Shown: positions 21,280 through 32,056, counted from the stretch's first letter. The stretch is 54,091 bases of DNA from Sphaeroforma sirkka (GCA_001586965.3 LUCW03001454.1:1-54091); one strand, 5' to 3'. Made by a program: numbers and translations. Notes: generated by a model not told the origin, from the sequence alone.

Positions 21280-22923
21280 AGTATAAAATTAGCTGTGTAG
21301 CGTAGGCGATCAAATCAGGGGAGAAGGGCCGAGTTAGGCGATACACCGAAGGGCCACAGTTGGCCACGAGATAGCAAAAAGTCCACAACTGTCACGTCCG
21401 CATTCATATTTATGTAAACCTCCAGGACCAAGCGCTCCACCGAATAGGTATGCAGTAAATAGACTTGGGCAAAGAACCCTGAAGTCGTATTGGGTGCTGG
21501 TTAATCTCTCTCGTTGTGGCCCTTTGGTTTAATTTTTCGATAGGCCGGCGGGTGAGTAAAACTTTGCCAACGGTCAATCCACGGCAGCAACACGCTATGC
21601 TTCTGGCCTTCATAGACCCAGGGTAGGCCCCACATGTCGCCTCTGCTCGTCGCGGTTGACATCTTATTCGTAGTTCGTTCAAATCGATTCAATAAATATA
21701 TACCCCTTGTGCATATTTGAATCTCACGCCTGTCAAACTCAATTGCATTAGCTGGTAGGGCAGATGATACAGAACTTTCAGACGATACTGCAGGGAATAA
21801 GTACCGTACTGCTACTACTAGAACCACGTTCGTTCAGCTAAGTAGTTTCCCAGGCGTGGTTATCGGATGGTTCACCAATGCGGACCATGATCAGACTTCT
21901 CGGCCGAAGGGCAAGGGCATGCACCTGCACTCGGCCAGAGAGCCGGTTCTGTCCACCCTAGTATTCCTATATTTACATATTAATAATATATTGCCTTCGC
22001 TTTGTGCAAATAAAAATGTATATTTAGACAGCCATCTACGTATGACATTGCATTGATTGGCTGATACTTTTTTCATCAACTAAGGTTTATAAAGTTGTTT
22101 TCTGCAGACGATACTTCAAGAGAGAAGTATTGTACTGTCGATACTATAACTACGATGATTCATCTATTAGGTTCATCGACTATTATCAGATGGTTCACCC
22201 ATATGGACCACCCGTTGACTTCTGGACTTGAGGGAAGGGCTGTGCACCTGCACCCGGACAGGAGGGCTGGTTCTGTCCACCCTTGTACTGCAGTCCCCCG
22301 GGGACTCGTGATTATGACGAATGTTGGCCCAAAATTTGAAAAGCGGCGGAGAATCCCTGGCCCGGACATTTTACTCGTGAGTGCCTGAACCGCTGTGAGT
22401 CAGCGAAAAAATATATATAAAATTGCAGGAACATAGCAAGTCGGAATCAATCTCAGAAAATTAGAAAGGGTTAGAACCGCACTAGCATTGTTGAGTTGTC
22501 CTTGAGTTCTCATGTTAGCAGGAGCTCATCGCGGTAGCTTGCATCCTCGGCGAAACAAAAACAGCGCTTGATCGCGCTCAGGGTACTCGCTGGATTTGTG
22601 GCTTCAGCCGCGTGTTTACGGAAGAACATCTCATCCTCAGCCGTAAAATCACTGGATCGTGGACGTTAGTACTTTGTACACAGTCGTGCCCATTTGACAT
22701 AAGCACCATTAAGGCCATATTGGAAACGGATGGCGGCCGCATAAGTGCGGAAAGCAATGCTCAACGCCTAGCGTTGTCGTCGGAGATCAATGGGGCGTAG
22801 ATAGAATCGTGAAACAAGAAGTAGCATAAATCGAGTTAGCCGTTGTTCCCCTGGAAACCATCTCGTCGCGACGCTTTGATATTCTTCACGACTACACGGT
22901 ACTCCTTATTAATTGCCGTATCC
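21280..22923. other. No gene recognised; old repeat debris
   Basis: Open frames on both strands are short and resemble nothing I know. The only structure seen is the diverged direct repeat at 21775-21968 and 22100-22295. The segment lies between the gag-like relic and an integrase relic and may be eroded element sequence. Confidence 0.4.
21775..22295 (+). repeat. Diverged direct repeat, ~190 bp units, ~326 bp apart
   Basis: Units at 21775-21968 and 22100-22295 share CAGACGATACT, an AAGTAxxGTACTG block, ATCxGATGGTTCACC, TGCACCTGCACxCGG and GGTTCTGTCCACCCT in the same order, at perhaps 65-70% identity. They could be ancient LTRs, a tandem duplication or a dispersed repeat. No TG/CA termini can be fixed. 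Confidence 0.6.
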
Positions 22924-23361
22924 TTAATATAATGCATTACTGGAGCCACATGGGCCAATACAACTGTGGGCCCCAACCAATCGTTTGCGAAATTGTGTAG
23001 GAGGTCCACCATAGATGTATATTAAATACCTGGCGGCCAATACCAGCCATCGGGCAGTCACTTTAGCCCGTTCGAGCTTTGCCAGAGCTACGAGGTCCCG
23101 CTCCAGGGTTGGAGGTGTAACCGTCGCTTCATAGCCAGAAGCGGCAGCATCGCCGTTGAGGATCGCCGAGATCTCTGGGTCCGAGGGGTGGGGATACACC
23201 CGTCCCGTAAACAATGTATAGGGCGCCGTGTCGATGAAGCTGGACCATGTCGCGTTGCAATTCGTGAAGAACGCCGGCACTTCATGGCGCCACGCGTAAT
23301 GGAGGCCAACCAACAAGCTGCGTTTGAGCCCAATAGATAATCGTTCGGAGGAAAATCTCAA
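22924..23361 (-). pseudogene. Family C integrase C-terminal region
   Basis: The 145-codon frame reads SLLVGLHYAWRHEVPAF, then FIDTAPYTLFTGRVYPHP, which fits the part of Ty3/gypsy integrase after the catalytic Glu (conserved W, N, 'T-x-x-P-F/Y-x-L-x-x-G-R'). A segment DLVALAKLERAKVTARW follows. No catalytic residues lie in this piece, and 23362-23616, where the core should be, is not readable. Confidence 0.6.
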
Positions 23362-23616
23362 TCCTCCAATTACCAGCGTACTCGCCCGTGGTAACGTAAT
23401 TCACACGCGCGTTGTTGTCCGACGTATACTTAGCAAATTCATCACTTCACATTGGACTAGTCTTTGTCCATATTATACGTCCGGACATGGCCTCTCGGTT
23501 TAGAGTTTTTGGATCCGGATTTACCGATAAATAATTATGTTTACCTCCTCCCCAATCGTTGTAGGCCGAGCTGGCTGCTAGGGGAGGCCTTTCTTGCGCC
23601 CACTTTTAGAGTACAG

Positions 23617-24025
23617 TGTAGTAGACTTTAAACAAAGTGCAAATGTATATATTTATTTCTGACCTCACCTTTGGTTTTATACCTAAGGTGTTTGTGCTAG
23701 TGTTCAGCCGCTTGGGCTGGCCAGGGTTAAAGCTCATATGGTCAGTATGAGAAACCTTATGCGGAACACTTTAACACTTCGATGCTTGTCTATTTCAACT
23801 TCTCTACAACTAAATCTCACGCTGATCACATGATGCCTTTCCGCCTAGGTTGTGACTCACATAGAACCGCAGCTATTGTTAGAATGTTGCGGTTGACAGG
23901 CTCAATCCACTCTCGGGAATCGGTTGAGAAACTTAATCTGCTTTCGGAAGTCGGTTAAGTGATAACTCAACTCTTGAGAGTAATTTGAGCAACTTGATTA
24001 GCTCTCGGGAGTGAGCTGACTCTGA
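23617..24025 (-). repeat. A-like LTR and 3' array relic (A'')
   Basis: It starts TGTAGTAGAC at 23617, resembling the plus-strand start of A (TGTAGTAAGT) and A' (TGTAGTAAAC) LTRs. At 23911-24020 there are about four ~30 bp units (CTCTCGGGAATCGGTTGAG, CTTTCGGAAGTCGGTTAAG, CTCTTGAGAGTAATTTGAG, CTCTCGGGAGTGAGCTGAC) that look like the A 3' arrays. It sits between two halves of the family C integrase, as an insertion would. The inner LTR border is not identified. Confidence 0.4.
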
Positions 24026-24029
24026 TGAC

Positions 24030-24500
24030 TTCCATGAATCGAAGATGGTTGATAGCTGAAAAATCTGGCCTGAGACCTGTAGTCCCTCACCCACCCTGTC
24101 GGCCCGTGCGGATGCACTCGCGACACGTACCAAGGATATCCCTAAGCAACGCTACCGAGAGTTTCCAATTACATTTCTGCTGCAGTAGTGGGCGCATCCG
24201 ATCAGCTAAAAGGTGGCCGAATCAGTCGTGTAACGTCCAAATAGCCTCCGATCTTCGTGGCGGCGAGACCACCCCACGAGTGGAGACCAGTTCTAAAGCT
24301 GCAAGGGCTGCGTGGACATGTTGATGGTTCATTGGGCGGGCGTGGAGGATGTGTGGCAATGGGTGGTGTGAGACCAAGCAGTCAATGGGTGGTTGCGTAG
24401 TGTCGTCGTTTGTTCCAAAAGGGATGTTGTTAGTGTCCGAAGTCGTACCAATTGGGCCCTCATCAAGGCCAGCCTGGTACATCAAATCGCCAGTACCCAA
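24030..24500 (-). pseudogene. Family C integrase zinc finger
   Basis: At about 24110-24240 the complement encodes TLHD-stop-FGHLLADRMRPLL and later GTCRECIR. This is the H...H...C-x-x-C layout of the integrase N-terminal finger with one in-frame UGA. Upstream (24222-24500, 92 codons) is a linker with PPIDCLVSHHPLPH. The frame is partly open but old. Confidence 0.6.
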
Positions 24501-25138
24501 TGGATCTCCTGTAATTCCAACGAGGCTGAGAAAGGAGCCAGGTCCTCCGCGGTGCGTAACAATTCAGATTCGAACGTCAAGAGTTCATCATAGAAATCCG
24601 AAGTGTATCGCTCAGGGTCCAGATATGTATGGGAGACCGGAGGATCCAGTCCGGTGGTGTCCTTAATCGGCGTTTTATCCAGCCCGGGTTGTTGCATACG
24701 TGTGAGCTAAAGGGAAAACGGTCACCTTCAAGAAGGATTGTCCGGGAAAGCAGGTTTGGCCAACGGTAAGGTGTCCATACCGGATAAGAGCTCCTGCATG
24801 TCAAGGGCTGGGTGTTGTTCTGCGTTCATAGAGGAGACCTCATCCAAGGTCCACATTTCCGATGCCAGGCCACTTTCTTGACTTGCGTCCATGCCGAGTA
24901 TTAGAACCAGGGCCCGTTGGGTATCATTATCTCCGATAATAGGTTCAGCTTCCTGTTGCAAGGGGAGAGGTTCAGCCTCACCCACCTGTTCAGGTGTTGC
25001 CAGATGTGGCTCGGTTGGCTCGATGGTCGCGTCAACAGGTATGGCTAGTGTAGCGGCGCTTGTGACTGTCTCGTCGCTCGTTGCAGCGGGCAACTCACTG
25101 GTCTCCGCCTGTGTGGCATCCGTCAGCCCCACCACCAC
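24501..25138 (-). pseudogene. Family C pol linker, acidic
   Basis: The 136-codon frame 24728-25138 is Ala/Glu/Thr-rich and acidic (ATSDETVTSAATLAIP, EPLPLQQEAEPIIGD). The overlapping frames 24482-24697 and 24577-24804 continue leftward. It lies between the Dam-like remnant and the integrase finger. No domain is recognised; it could be a linker or an unrelated insertion. Confidence 0.35.
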
Positions 25139-25348
25139 TCAGGTTGCACTGGGCTAACATTGCCCACCTGAGCGTCGGCTGTTTACCTAGAGCGTGTGGT
25201 CACCGAAAAATACGAGACAGATCGATATTGGTGGCCCACATGCCAGAGAGACGCCTAGGCCCAAGTACGGTCCAGTTGGCGCCAAAAAGAGTGGGGCACC
25301 GGATAGTTAACACCTTCGCAGCTCTTGACGTGCGCCAGGAGCGTGACC

Positions 25349-26233
25349 TTACAACGTGGTAAGCCCACTGCACGTTATAGCATCCCAAACAGGGGAGGAG
25401 GCCATGGGGCCGTATCCCAGAACGGGACACAATATGGTGTATAACATCATCCAGTATTTTGAAAGGGGATTGTCATAAGCAGTGTTTGTCGTTGAGGCCA
25501 ACGTCGAAGAAATTGCACCCATATATGGCATTTCCTGGCTTATTGCTGCAGTAGACATGTCGGTGGCGAAGAGCTCAATAGCGTATTCCTCGCCGAAGAC
25601 CTCAATAGACCTCCTGCACCACAACCGATTGAGTTGCCAATTGGTACGGTCAAGCACGGTTGTAATGAGCGTCGCCATGACTTGGGGCTCCGGCAACTCG
25701 AGAACGTCCGTCCATGCTACCCGCCGTTCCGCGGGCAACATAAGTGGGTGCATATGGTCGCGGCAGCGCGACATGCAGTCACCAAAGAAATTTAGCGGCC
25801 CCAGAACATATTGATAATCAATTTCAACTTCATGCACAACCTGGATGGACCTTAAGATTCGGCTACTCTTCATGGTATCATCCTTGGTATACTTACCAGG
25901 GTTCTACATGGTATCCAACAAAGGTTTGTGATCGGTGTATATAATCATTGGACGATGCGATCACTGTAGGGTGCTTAGGAATTTCTTTGCCGCAAATTTG
26001 CATCCGATCATTCCACGGCCCCTGGCGCTATAGTTACGCTGTGCCGAGTTCAAAGTACTGGCCGCGATAATTACAGGAAAACAATTTGGGTGGCCGGCAA
26101 TAGTAATGCCGACATCGATGATTTCCTTTAGTACAACTGCGAAACCTTGAGTGCCGTCCTTGCGCCGAACGGCAATGACAACATCGATGTTCGCGCTGCC
26201 CGTTTGCTGGACGCCCGTGTGGTGGAAAGCCAT
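25349..26233 (-). pseudogene. Family C RNase H and Dam-like remnant
   Basis: 25961-26233 encodes an RNase H part: AVRRKDGTQGFAVVLKE, ASTLNSAQRNYSARGRGM (compare FFSKSYNKSQRNYPT in B). Then IIYTDHKPLLDTM at about 25910-25945 carries the RNase H Asp. The frame 25349-25873 ends RNase H with DYQYVLGPLNFFGDCMSR. It then enters NWQLNRLWCRRSIEVFG and AIELFATDM, aligning with the N-terminal half of the Dam-like module of A and B; a decayed AYDNPLSKYW stands where NPPW is expected. This makes C the third family with this order. Confidence 0.65.
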
Positions 26234-26239
26234 AAAGCG

Positions 26240-26881
26240 TGAGACAGCTGGGTCCCCCGAGCCTTCCTCGTCGGCGTCCTTCGGTCGGATGGTCTGCGTA
26301 GAGAAATGTTAGGCCTCCAGTTTCATGATCAGATCCGGTTGGTCGAAGGTGCGGGTCATCGCTGCTTTCAAAGCCAGTTATGAGAGCGATGTACCATTGA
26401 TCTCTTTGACGACATAACGTGGGATGTCCCCGTCCATTTGAACAAAGAGGGCATACACCGTTGGTGCGGAAGTGACTGGTAAAGTTTAATCCACATTGAG
26501 AGAAAGTATAGGGCTTCCTCTCACGCTAGCTGTTGTTCGGTCCCTCACTCAAATACCGCACTTTTCTTGGTCGAGCGGGTAAAGGATTCCATTGTGCGTG
26601 CATAGTGGGGCACCATGTCTGACCACCAGGACATCATTGTCAGCAGGGACACTAGTTCCTGCCTATTCTTTGATACTGGTGCTGTAAGAAGTCCTTCAAC
26701 CGGTCAATATGTCGCGTCCAAAAAGATGAGCAATCTCCTGCGTCAAGCGAGCTATCTGACTCTTTAAACAGCTGGAGCTGAATGTTCCTGTCGATCATAA
26801 TGTCGGGCGTCTGATGATGGTCGGACCAGTGCTGGCCTATCAACAATATACGTACGCTCCAATAGTTGCCTGGCCGCTATC
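26240..26881 (-). pseudogene. Family C upstream pol remnant
   Basis: At 26652-26846 the frame MLIGQHWSDHHQTPDIMIDRN resembles the end of a retropepsin (I-L-I-G-x-x-W, then hydrophobic strands). Between it and RNase H, 26240-26650 shows only fragments (VCPLCSNGRGH, MDGDIPRYVVKEIN). I do not see RT motifs, so the RT core is deleted or beyond recognition. The B2 3' LTR follows directly at 26882. Confidence 0.4.
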
Positions 26882-27481
26882 TGTAAACTTCGATGGAAAT
26901 TTCTATGTTTTAAACTATGTTATACAAACTAAGACACAATTTAAGCCAGTTAGGATTTAGCAGTGGTAGCTTGTGTAAGAATGATCGGGACTGCCTCTTG
27001 GTAAGAGCCTTCATAGCCTCGATCACACAGGACATACATCTAGCTGTTCTTTATTGAATAATTTTCACTAGAAGTACTAAGTGTTCATGACCACATGTCT
27101 AATTTGTAGATAGACATAAGAACGTAAGTCAAGTCAATACATTAGCTAATATAAATAAAGTTCCATCTGAAGAAAAGTTATAAAAAGGAAAAGACTTATT
27201 GGATTTTAGAGATTGGCGGGAAGACCAAAACCTGTAAGTAGTAGTTCAGTGATTATAAAATTTAGTTTATAATATCCTACATCTACTATCGTCTCAACTA
27301 GGTCCAAGTAAATGAGTCATACCAAATACTCAGGCTATTGGAGCCATCAAAGTGAATTTAGAACACTTTGAAAATATTGGAAAAAGAACTTGTATTAGAT
27401 TATTATAAATACAAATAAAGACCAATATGTTATCTCATTTGATCTTGATATTTTAGTCTGACCAGAGGCCGTATTTCTACA
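26882..27481 (-). repeat. B2 3' LTR
   Basis: The 600 bp LTR runs from TGTAAACTTCGATGGAAAT to AGGCCGTATTTCTACA on the plus strand. In element sense it is preceded by CTACTGGGGGCTA, the polypurine tract. The left flank GCCGCTATC is family C sequence. Confidence 0.92.
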
Positions 27482-27606
27482 TAGCCCCCAGTAGCTTTTA
27501 GGACTACGGACGTACGTGAAGGTACGATCTAGTTCGTAAAGCAAAACCAAAGTAAAATGCTCTCGGTCATGGCTCATCGAGTAAGAATGTGCCTATATGT
27601 ATGAGT

Positions 27607-28524
27607 TCAAGACTCGTGTTGTACTCTATGTCGCTTTGTATTTGGTCCAGTAACCATTTCCGACGTAGGCACCTTACGTTTATTACTTAGTAAGGTAATA
27701 GTCAAAGGTTGTTCTTCATTAGTAAGTAAGTTCGAAGAATCTTCTGCTCTGTTGGTAAGCAGATCAGAAATTTTAGTCCCATAGGAAGTAGGTGGCAAAT
27801 AGGGAATTTCAGATCCATCCGGGTTTGAAGTCACCTGAGAAAACCCTTTATGTTTATCTCGTGTGTCCTTATGTAAACGCTTATTCCATTCCTTATTAAA
27901 ATTGCGAAGGAAGTCGCGAGATTCACGAAACGCATCAGAGGTTAGCCAAGCTACTGTCCCATCCATAAAACGGGTCTTAGTCTTGAGCTTTTGTTCAAAA
28001 ATTTTAGACTCCTCTAGTTTAGCTAAGAACTCGGTTGAGGGTTTCCACTTAGTGGTACCTGCAGGACTGATGCGACAAACGATAGTGTATTTCCAAGGTG
28101 GCTTCTTAATAGAATAGGATCTCTGATACAAGAACGTGTCGGTTCCACGGTCGACATAGATAGGCTCGTCTTGTATCATATTAATTAAATCACGTATCCA
28201 TGGGTCGGAGCTACGTAATAGACAACACAGCGTAATGGTAGGTTTAGTAATATAAACATATTTTAACGACTGTGCGATAATTTGCCAAGGTTGGTTAGCC
28301 CACGCATTATGCTTTGTTGAGTCAAGTTGAAAGGCATCACCTTTAGGATGAGTCAACGACCTATAATCAGAAACCTGTTTGTTATGTTCTGCGGCGAACA
28401 TATCAATAGTAAATGGACCCCATCTTGAATGAGCGAGGTTATAACATTTCTTATTAAGCACCCAATCGGTTGCTAATACCTCTTTAACTGTTTTCTGGTA
28501 GTAAGGGACAAGTCGAGAGAACAT
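27607..28524 (-). CDS. B2 Dam-like module fused in frame to chromodomain-like tail
   Basis: This 305-codon open frame opens with the RNase H end (MFSRLVPYYQK), then the Dam-like module (TDWVLNKK, RWGPFTIDMFAAEHN, and NQPW in place of NPPW/NPPC). At about residue 180 it jumps to the polyprotein C-terminus (KTRFMDGTVAWLTSDAF), chromodomain-like, with a basic tail (KRHRVQHES). In B3 these parts are separated by integrase. The join has an AAGAC direct repeat (CTCAAGACTAAGACCC), typical of a microhomology deletion. Loss of one motif-IV Pro argues against catalysis. Confidence 0.8.
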   Translation of the reverse strand: MFSRLVPYYQKTVKEVLATDWVLNKKCYNLAHSRWGPFTIDMFAAEHNKQVSDYRSLTHPKGDAFQLDSTKHNAWANQPWQIIAQSLKYVYITKPTITLCCLLRSSDPWIRDLINMIQDEPIYVDRGTDTFLYQRSYSIKKPPWKYTIVCRISPAGTTKWKPSTEFLAKLEESKIFEQKLKTKTRFMDGTVAWLTSDAFRESRDFLRNFNKEWNKRLHKDTRDKHKGFSQVTSNPDGSEIPYLPPTSYGTKISDLLTNRAEDSSNLLTNEEQPLTITLLSNKRKVPTSEMVTGPNTKRHRVQHES

Positions 28525-30256
28525 GTCAGGAAGATGGATATGTATTCCTGGTATGTGTGTAATGTTAAAAGCGAACTTAGCAATAATGTCATGCTAGCGG
28601 CTCACCAACTGTGAATCAGGGTTCATGTCGTTTATACATGTTAAAGACTTTTGATCACAGGCGACAGTGAATTAACTTCTGTAAAGGTAGTCTTTAAACT
28701 GTCTTAGCGCAGTAACTATAGCAAGGAGCTCTTGTTTAACGGTAGGGTAATCTCGTTGACTCTTATTATAACTCTTGCTAAAGAACTGAATGTAACGTGA
28801 TTTTCCATTTATCGTTTGGTATAGCACTCCACCTACCGCTCGAGCTGAGGCGTCGGTTGCTACTTGGAATGGGACGCCATCCACAGGATGGTGGGTGCGT
28901 CCATTACTTTACTTCTGACTAGCTTGAATTCATCATCACATTCTTTAGTCCAGAGCTTTCCCAAAGGTCCTTTGTGCAGCCGTAGGTGACTGAAAGGCTT
29001 TAAGTAATGAGAAAGATGAGGTACCGAATCCGAGAAGAAGTTAACAAACCCACACACAGAGTTCACATCTCTTCCAGTAATCGGCGTTGATAAATCCAAC
29101 AGAAATTGTTTGTTGCCAGGATCAATTTCTACCCCTGCTGCAGATACCTTGTAACCAAGCCAGTGTATAGTATCTTTAGCAAAAAAAACACTTGTCCTCG
29201 TAAATCTTAAGTTTGGCATCTTTGGTCGCTTCAAGACTGTCTTAACGAGTTTAGCATGTTCATGTGCTGTCTTTGTAGTGAAGATAACTATATCATCTAA
29301 ATATACTGACACGTTATCCGACAGGTCCGCAAATAGTTCCATCATAACTTGTTGGAAGAAAGAAGGTAACATGTGTAAGCCTTCAGGTGCACCTTTAAAC
29401 TGGTACTTCTTCTTGCCAAGTAAAGGAAAAGTATTTCCTATGCGGCTCATATATTTGTAATTATTGATCACAGTAAACCAAGATTGTTTACCAAGCATAA
29501 AACTACGGTCAAACACCGGAGGCTCAACAAGGTTTATCCCAGTATCAACCATGGAGAGAATCTAAACTCAGAGAGGGATACAGAAATATTACAGATAGAA
29601 ATTAATCTCGGAGCCAAAGTACCGGGAGTACGGAAACATCATTATAGAACATCTCTGATGGACATAAGGGCATCCCTAGATATCGGAGGAGTACAATCTA
29701 AACGTAAAAGGCCAAAGATTACAATGGAAGCCACGATCAGTTGAATACGTGGCGACACTGCCTTTATATTGGATCATAGACTAAGTGAGAACCTTTTTCA
29801 CCTTAAGAGGTGTTTTTTAATGGCTCAAGGATTACGAGTCCAATGCATATAAAAGCAGGGACTTGAATCAAATAAATCACAACTATTCACTTAAAACTTA
29901 AAACACTTTAAGATACTTTAATATCTGAGAACAATAGTAATTGATGGAATGCAGCTTTTAAGTCTACCTTGGAAAAGTTTGTCGCACCTTTCATTTTGCG
30001 TAGTATCTCGCTTATCTTTGGTAAGGGAAAACTATGTTGCGGAATTAGTTTGTTGATTGGCGACAGGTCTAGTACTACTCTTGCTTTACTAAACGTTCCA
30101 TCAGGTTTATATTGATCGACCGCTAAGAGAGCTAAGTTAACTGGGGTTGCATCATAATTAATTTCAATTAGACCCTGTTTTAGCCAATCTTCAATTTGGG
30201 TTTTGACAACGTCTTTGTGTCTCTAACTCACGTAGTTATGTGAAGGACACTTTAAC
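28525..30256 (-). pseudogene. pol: B2 RT and RNase H, interrupted
   Basis: RNase H (28672-28884: VATDASARAVGGVLYQ) and RT with VYLDDIVIFT (28860-29552) follow B1 closely. RT is split by the insertion at 29462-29936, and the N-terminal RT portion lies at 29942-30256 (DGTFSK, VVLDLSPINKLIP and KMKGAT blocks). Further frame breaks occur near 29190-29230 and at 28880. Not functional as a polymerase. Confidence 0.85.
29462..29936 (+). mobile_element. 475 bp insertion in B2 RT (solo LTR or MITE)
   Basis: It is flanked by a 5 bp direct repeat GTAAT (29457-29461 and 29937-29941), absent as a duplication in B1. Its ends are inverted: TATTGATCACAG and CTGAGAACAATA (10 of 12 positions pair). Near the right end are a TATA box (CATATAAAAGCAGGG, about 29846) and CAAATAAATCACAAC, consistent with an LTR promoter/polyA region in plus orientation. 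It has no coding capacity beyond short frames. A solo LTR of an unrelated element and a MITE both remain possible. Orientation is assigned from the TATA box. Confidence 0.65.
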
Positions 30257-30844
30257 TTAAGAGAAGTCGACGTTTGTTAAGTCAAGCTTAAAGTACCCGT
30301 TAGAGAACTTAAACGTACACCAGTCAGTTATCGCAATCTTTCTGTTTTGTATAATTAAGTCCATAATTATATCGGTAAAGTGCGGAATCATATTTTTTGC
30401 TTCAACTTCCGGAGGTTTAGGTATTATGTTATCATCTGACTGATCTTTATTTGGGTCTAGCCCATTAGGTAGACCAGTGAGAGTTATACCTAAACTGAGA
30501 AGATCAGTCATACCTATAACTAAATCGTATTTCTGAGACATGTTAGTAACGATTAGGTGAGTCTTTACTTCTCTTCTATCTGACAACACTATGTGTACAC
30601 AGTCAATGGCTTCTTCGCAAGTGATAACTTTGTCATTTCCCAAGATTAAATTGGTTGTTTCGTTATGGATAGCCATATCTGTAGCGTAGGCTACTCGGCG
30701 TGAGATAGCAGAGACTTCGGCCCCTGGATCAAAAAGTGCTATAACTTTTTCTCCATTTACATAAGCGGGTTGAAATATACGTTCATCTCCTTTGGTATAG
30801 ATTTTATTGAGCTTTTTCTCGTAATCTTGCTCTAGTGCACACAC
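30257..30844 (-). CDS. B2 protease with DPGA motif
   Basis: The 195-codon frame follows the gag UGA in the same frame (30856-30854, then 30853 onward). It carries ALFDPGAEVSAISRRVAYATD and VIGMTDLLSLGI. Pro replaces the usual Thr/Ser between the catalytic Asp and Gly, as in B1 and B3. The frame ends before RT because of a one-base change near 30257. Confidence 0.8.
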   Translation of the reverse strand: MCALEQDYEKKLNKIYTKGDERIFQPAYVNGEKVIALFDPGAEVSAISRRVAYATDMAIHNETTNLILGNDKVITCEEAIDCVHIVLSDRREVKTHLIVTNMSQKYDLVIGMTDLLSLGITLTGLPNGLDPNKDQSDDNIIPKPPEVEAKNMIPHFTDIIMDLIIQNRKIAITDWCTFKFSNGYFKLDLTNVDFS

Positions 30845-30853
30845 ATAGAACTG

Positions 30854-30856
30854 TCA
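30854..30856 (-). other. In-frame UGA between gag and pol (family B)
   Basis: Gag ends ...GTT AAG CAC UGA and pol continues CAG TTC TAT in the same frame. The same arrangement is at 2585-2587 (B1) and 47067-47069 (B3). This suggests stop-codon readthrough, or reinitiation at the nearby downstream start. Confidence 0.75.
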
Positions 30857-31745
30857 GTGCTTAACTTGGACGTCCGGCATGTCCTTGCAATCATCTTTGT
30901 GCCAACCGTTAGTACCCTTGCAAGTAGTACACTCTTTCATATAGTGCCCAAAGTTTGGCTTGCCTGGTGCACACTTAACAGAGTCGTGTTTACCATTCCA
31001 CTTGCCACCCCGTTTAGTGAGGTTGTAACCACACTTCTTGTAAGGTGCTCTCTCCTCCCTTTCACCCTTTGGTTCAGTAGAAGTAGAGCCTTTACCACCT
31101 CCAGCAGTAGTGCGAGGTTTCTTAGTATCACGCGCAGTGTTATTCTCTGTCGCGGTACGGTTAGCGGGCTGGGTAAAGCTCGAGGTACTAAGTACTCTAG
31201 TAGATGAGTTGGTATGCTTTTGAACTATCTTCTCAAAGACAGACCAAGGCATAGATCGCAAATCACCATAGGCGATAATATCATCATTGACCTTCTTAAA
31301 TAGGCTAGCCCTCAGAGTCTCTATCATCTGACAAATTAATAAATATTCGCCAGTATAGGTACAACCTCTCATCCGAGTGTTCATATGTGTCATATGAGCT
31401 AGAGCACCCGAATAGTAGTACCATTCGCAAAGGTCTTGCGAGACTCTAGAAGTTCACGGTCACGTGCATCCTCAACGAAAGCGTTAAGTATATTCTCGCG
31501 TAACTGGCGCCAGGGTAGGGCTTTCCTGTTGGGCTCATAGGCCTTCAAGATAGTTTTCCATTCCTCTAACTCACAGAAATGAATAAAGGCATCCATCATC
31601 TGCTTATCCTTAAGGCTGGCAGACTCCTTAAGTTGGTCAAAGGCCTTCAGTGTCTCCACTGTACTCTCATTAGTTGAGAAATCGACCTCAGCTTTCGCGT
31701 TACCTAGCTGCTTTATAAAGCTTGGTTCGAAGCGTTCGCGAGGTT
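30857..31745 (-). pseudogene. gag: B2 gag, 5' truncated
   Basis: The nucleocapsid with CKKCGYNL ... H ... C and CTTCKGTNGWHKDDC lies in the open frame 30854-31393 (179 codons, MTHMNTRM onward). The capsid part is at 31399-31740 (METLKAFDQLKESASLKD, then NAFVEDARDRELL). Here the boundary reads without the T7 run that breaks B1 and B3, so the capsid frame is correct at that point. A one-base loss near 31405 separates the two frames. It stops where A' begins. Confidence 0.82.
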
Positions 31746-32031
31746 TGTAGTAAACACATCAAAATACGATACTAAAACCTACTGAGTATCCCTGAGGCTC
31801 AGTGCGGTGTATTTATTCTTATATTTGATTGTCTACGTGGTCTACAAATAATTCACCTCGTGTGAATTAATTGTAAACTAATTCTAACTCCACACTGATA
31901 GTGGTTTAAGGGGACTTTTACCACACTCCCCTCAAGCTCAAGTGTCACCAGTGATTGAAGAGCTTAAAAAATAAATGACCTCTTAAACTATTGAAAATTT
32001 AACATATAAAATTAGCAGTGTAAATTAAACA

Positions 32032-32056
32032 ATATATATATATATATATATATATA
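32032..32056. repeat. (AT)n microsatellite
   Basis: About 25 bp of alternating A and T within the presumed A' LTR. No other function seen. Confidence 0.95.

Larger units (their letters stand above)
26882..31745 (-). mobile_element. B2: family B element lacking integrase
   Basis: Order leftward: gag (cut at 31745 by A'), protease, RT interrupted by a 475 bp insertion, RNase H, Dam-like module fused to the chromodomain-like tail, polypurine tract (about 27482-27500), 3' LTR (26882-27481). About 1.4 kb of integrase is missing, with the reading frame kept. The 5' LTR and gag N-terminus are absent. Confidence 0.88.

Noticed and set aside
24891..25157. 88-codon Ser/Ala/Val-rich plus-strand frame that could look like a secreted protein
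   Set aside because: It is the complement of the acidic family C linker; composition follows from the opposite strand, and no signal-peptide layout is evident.
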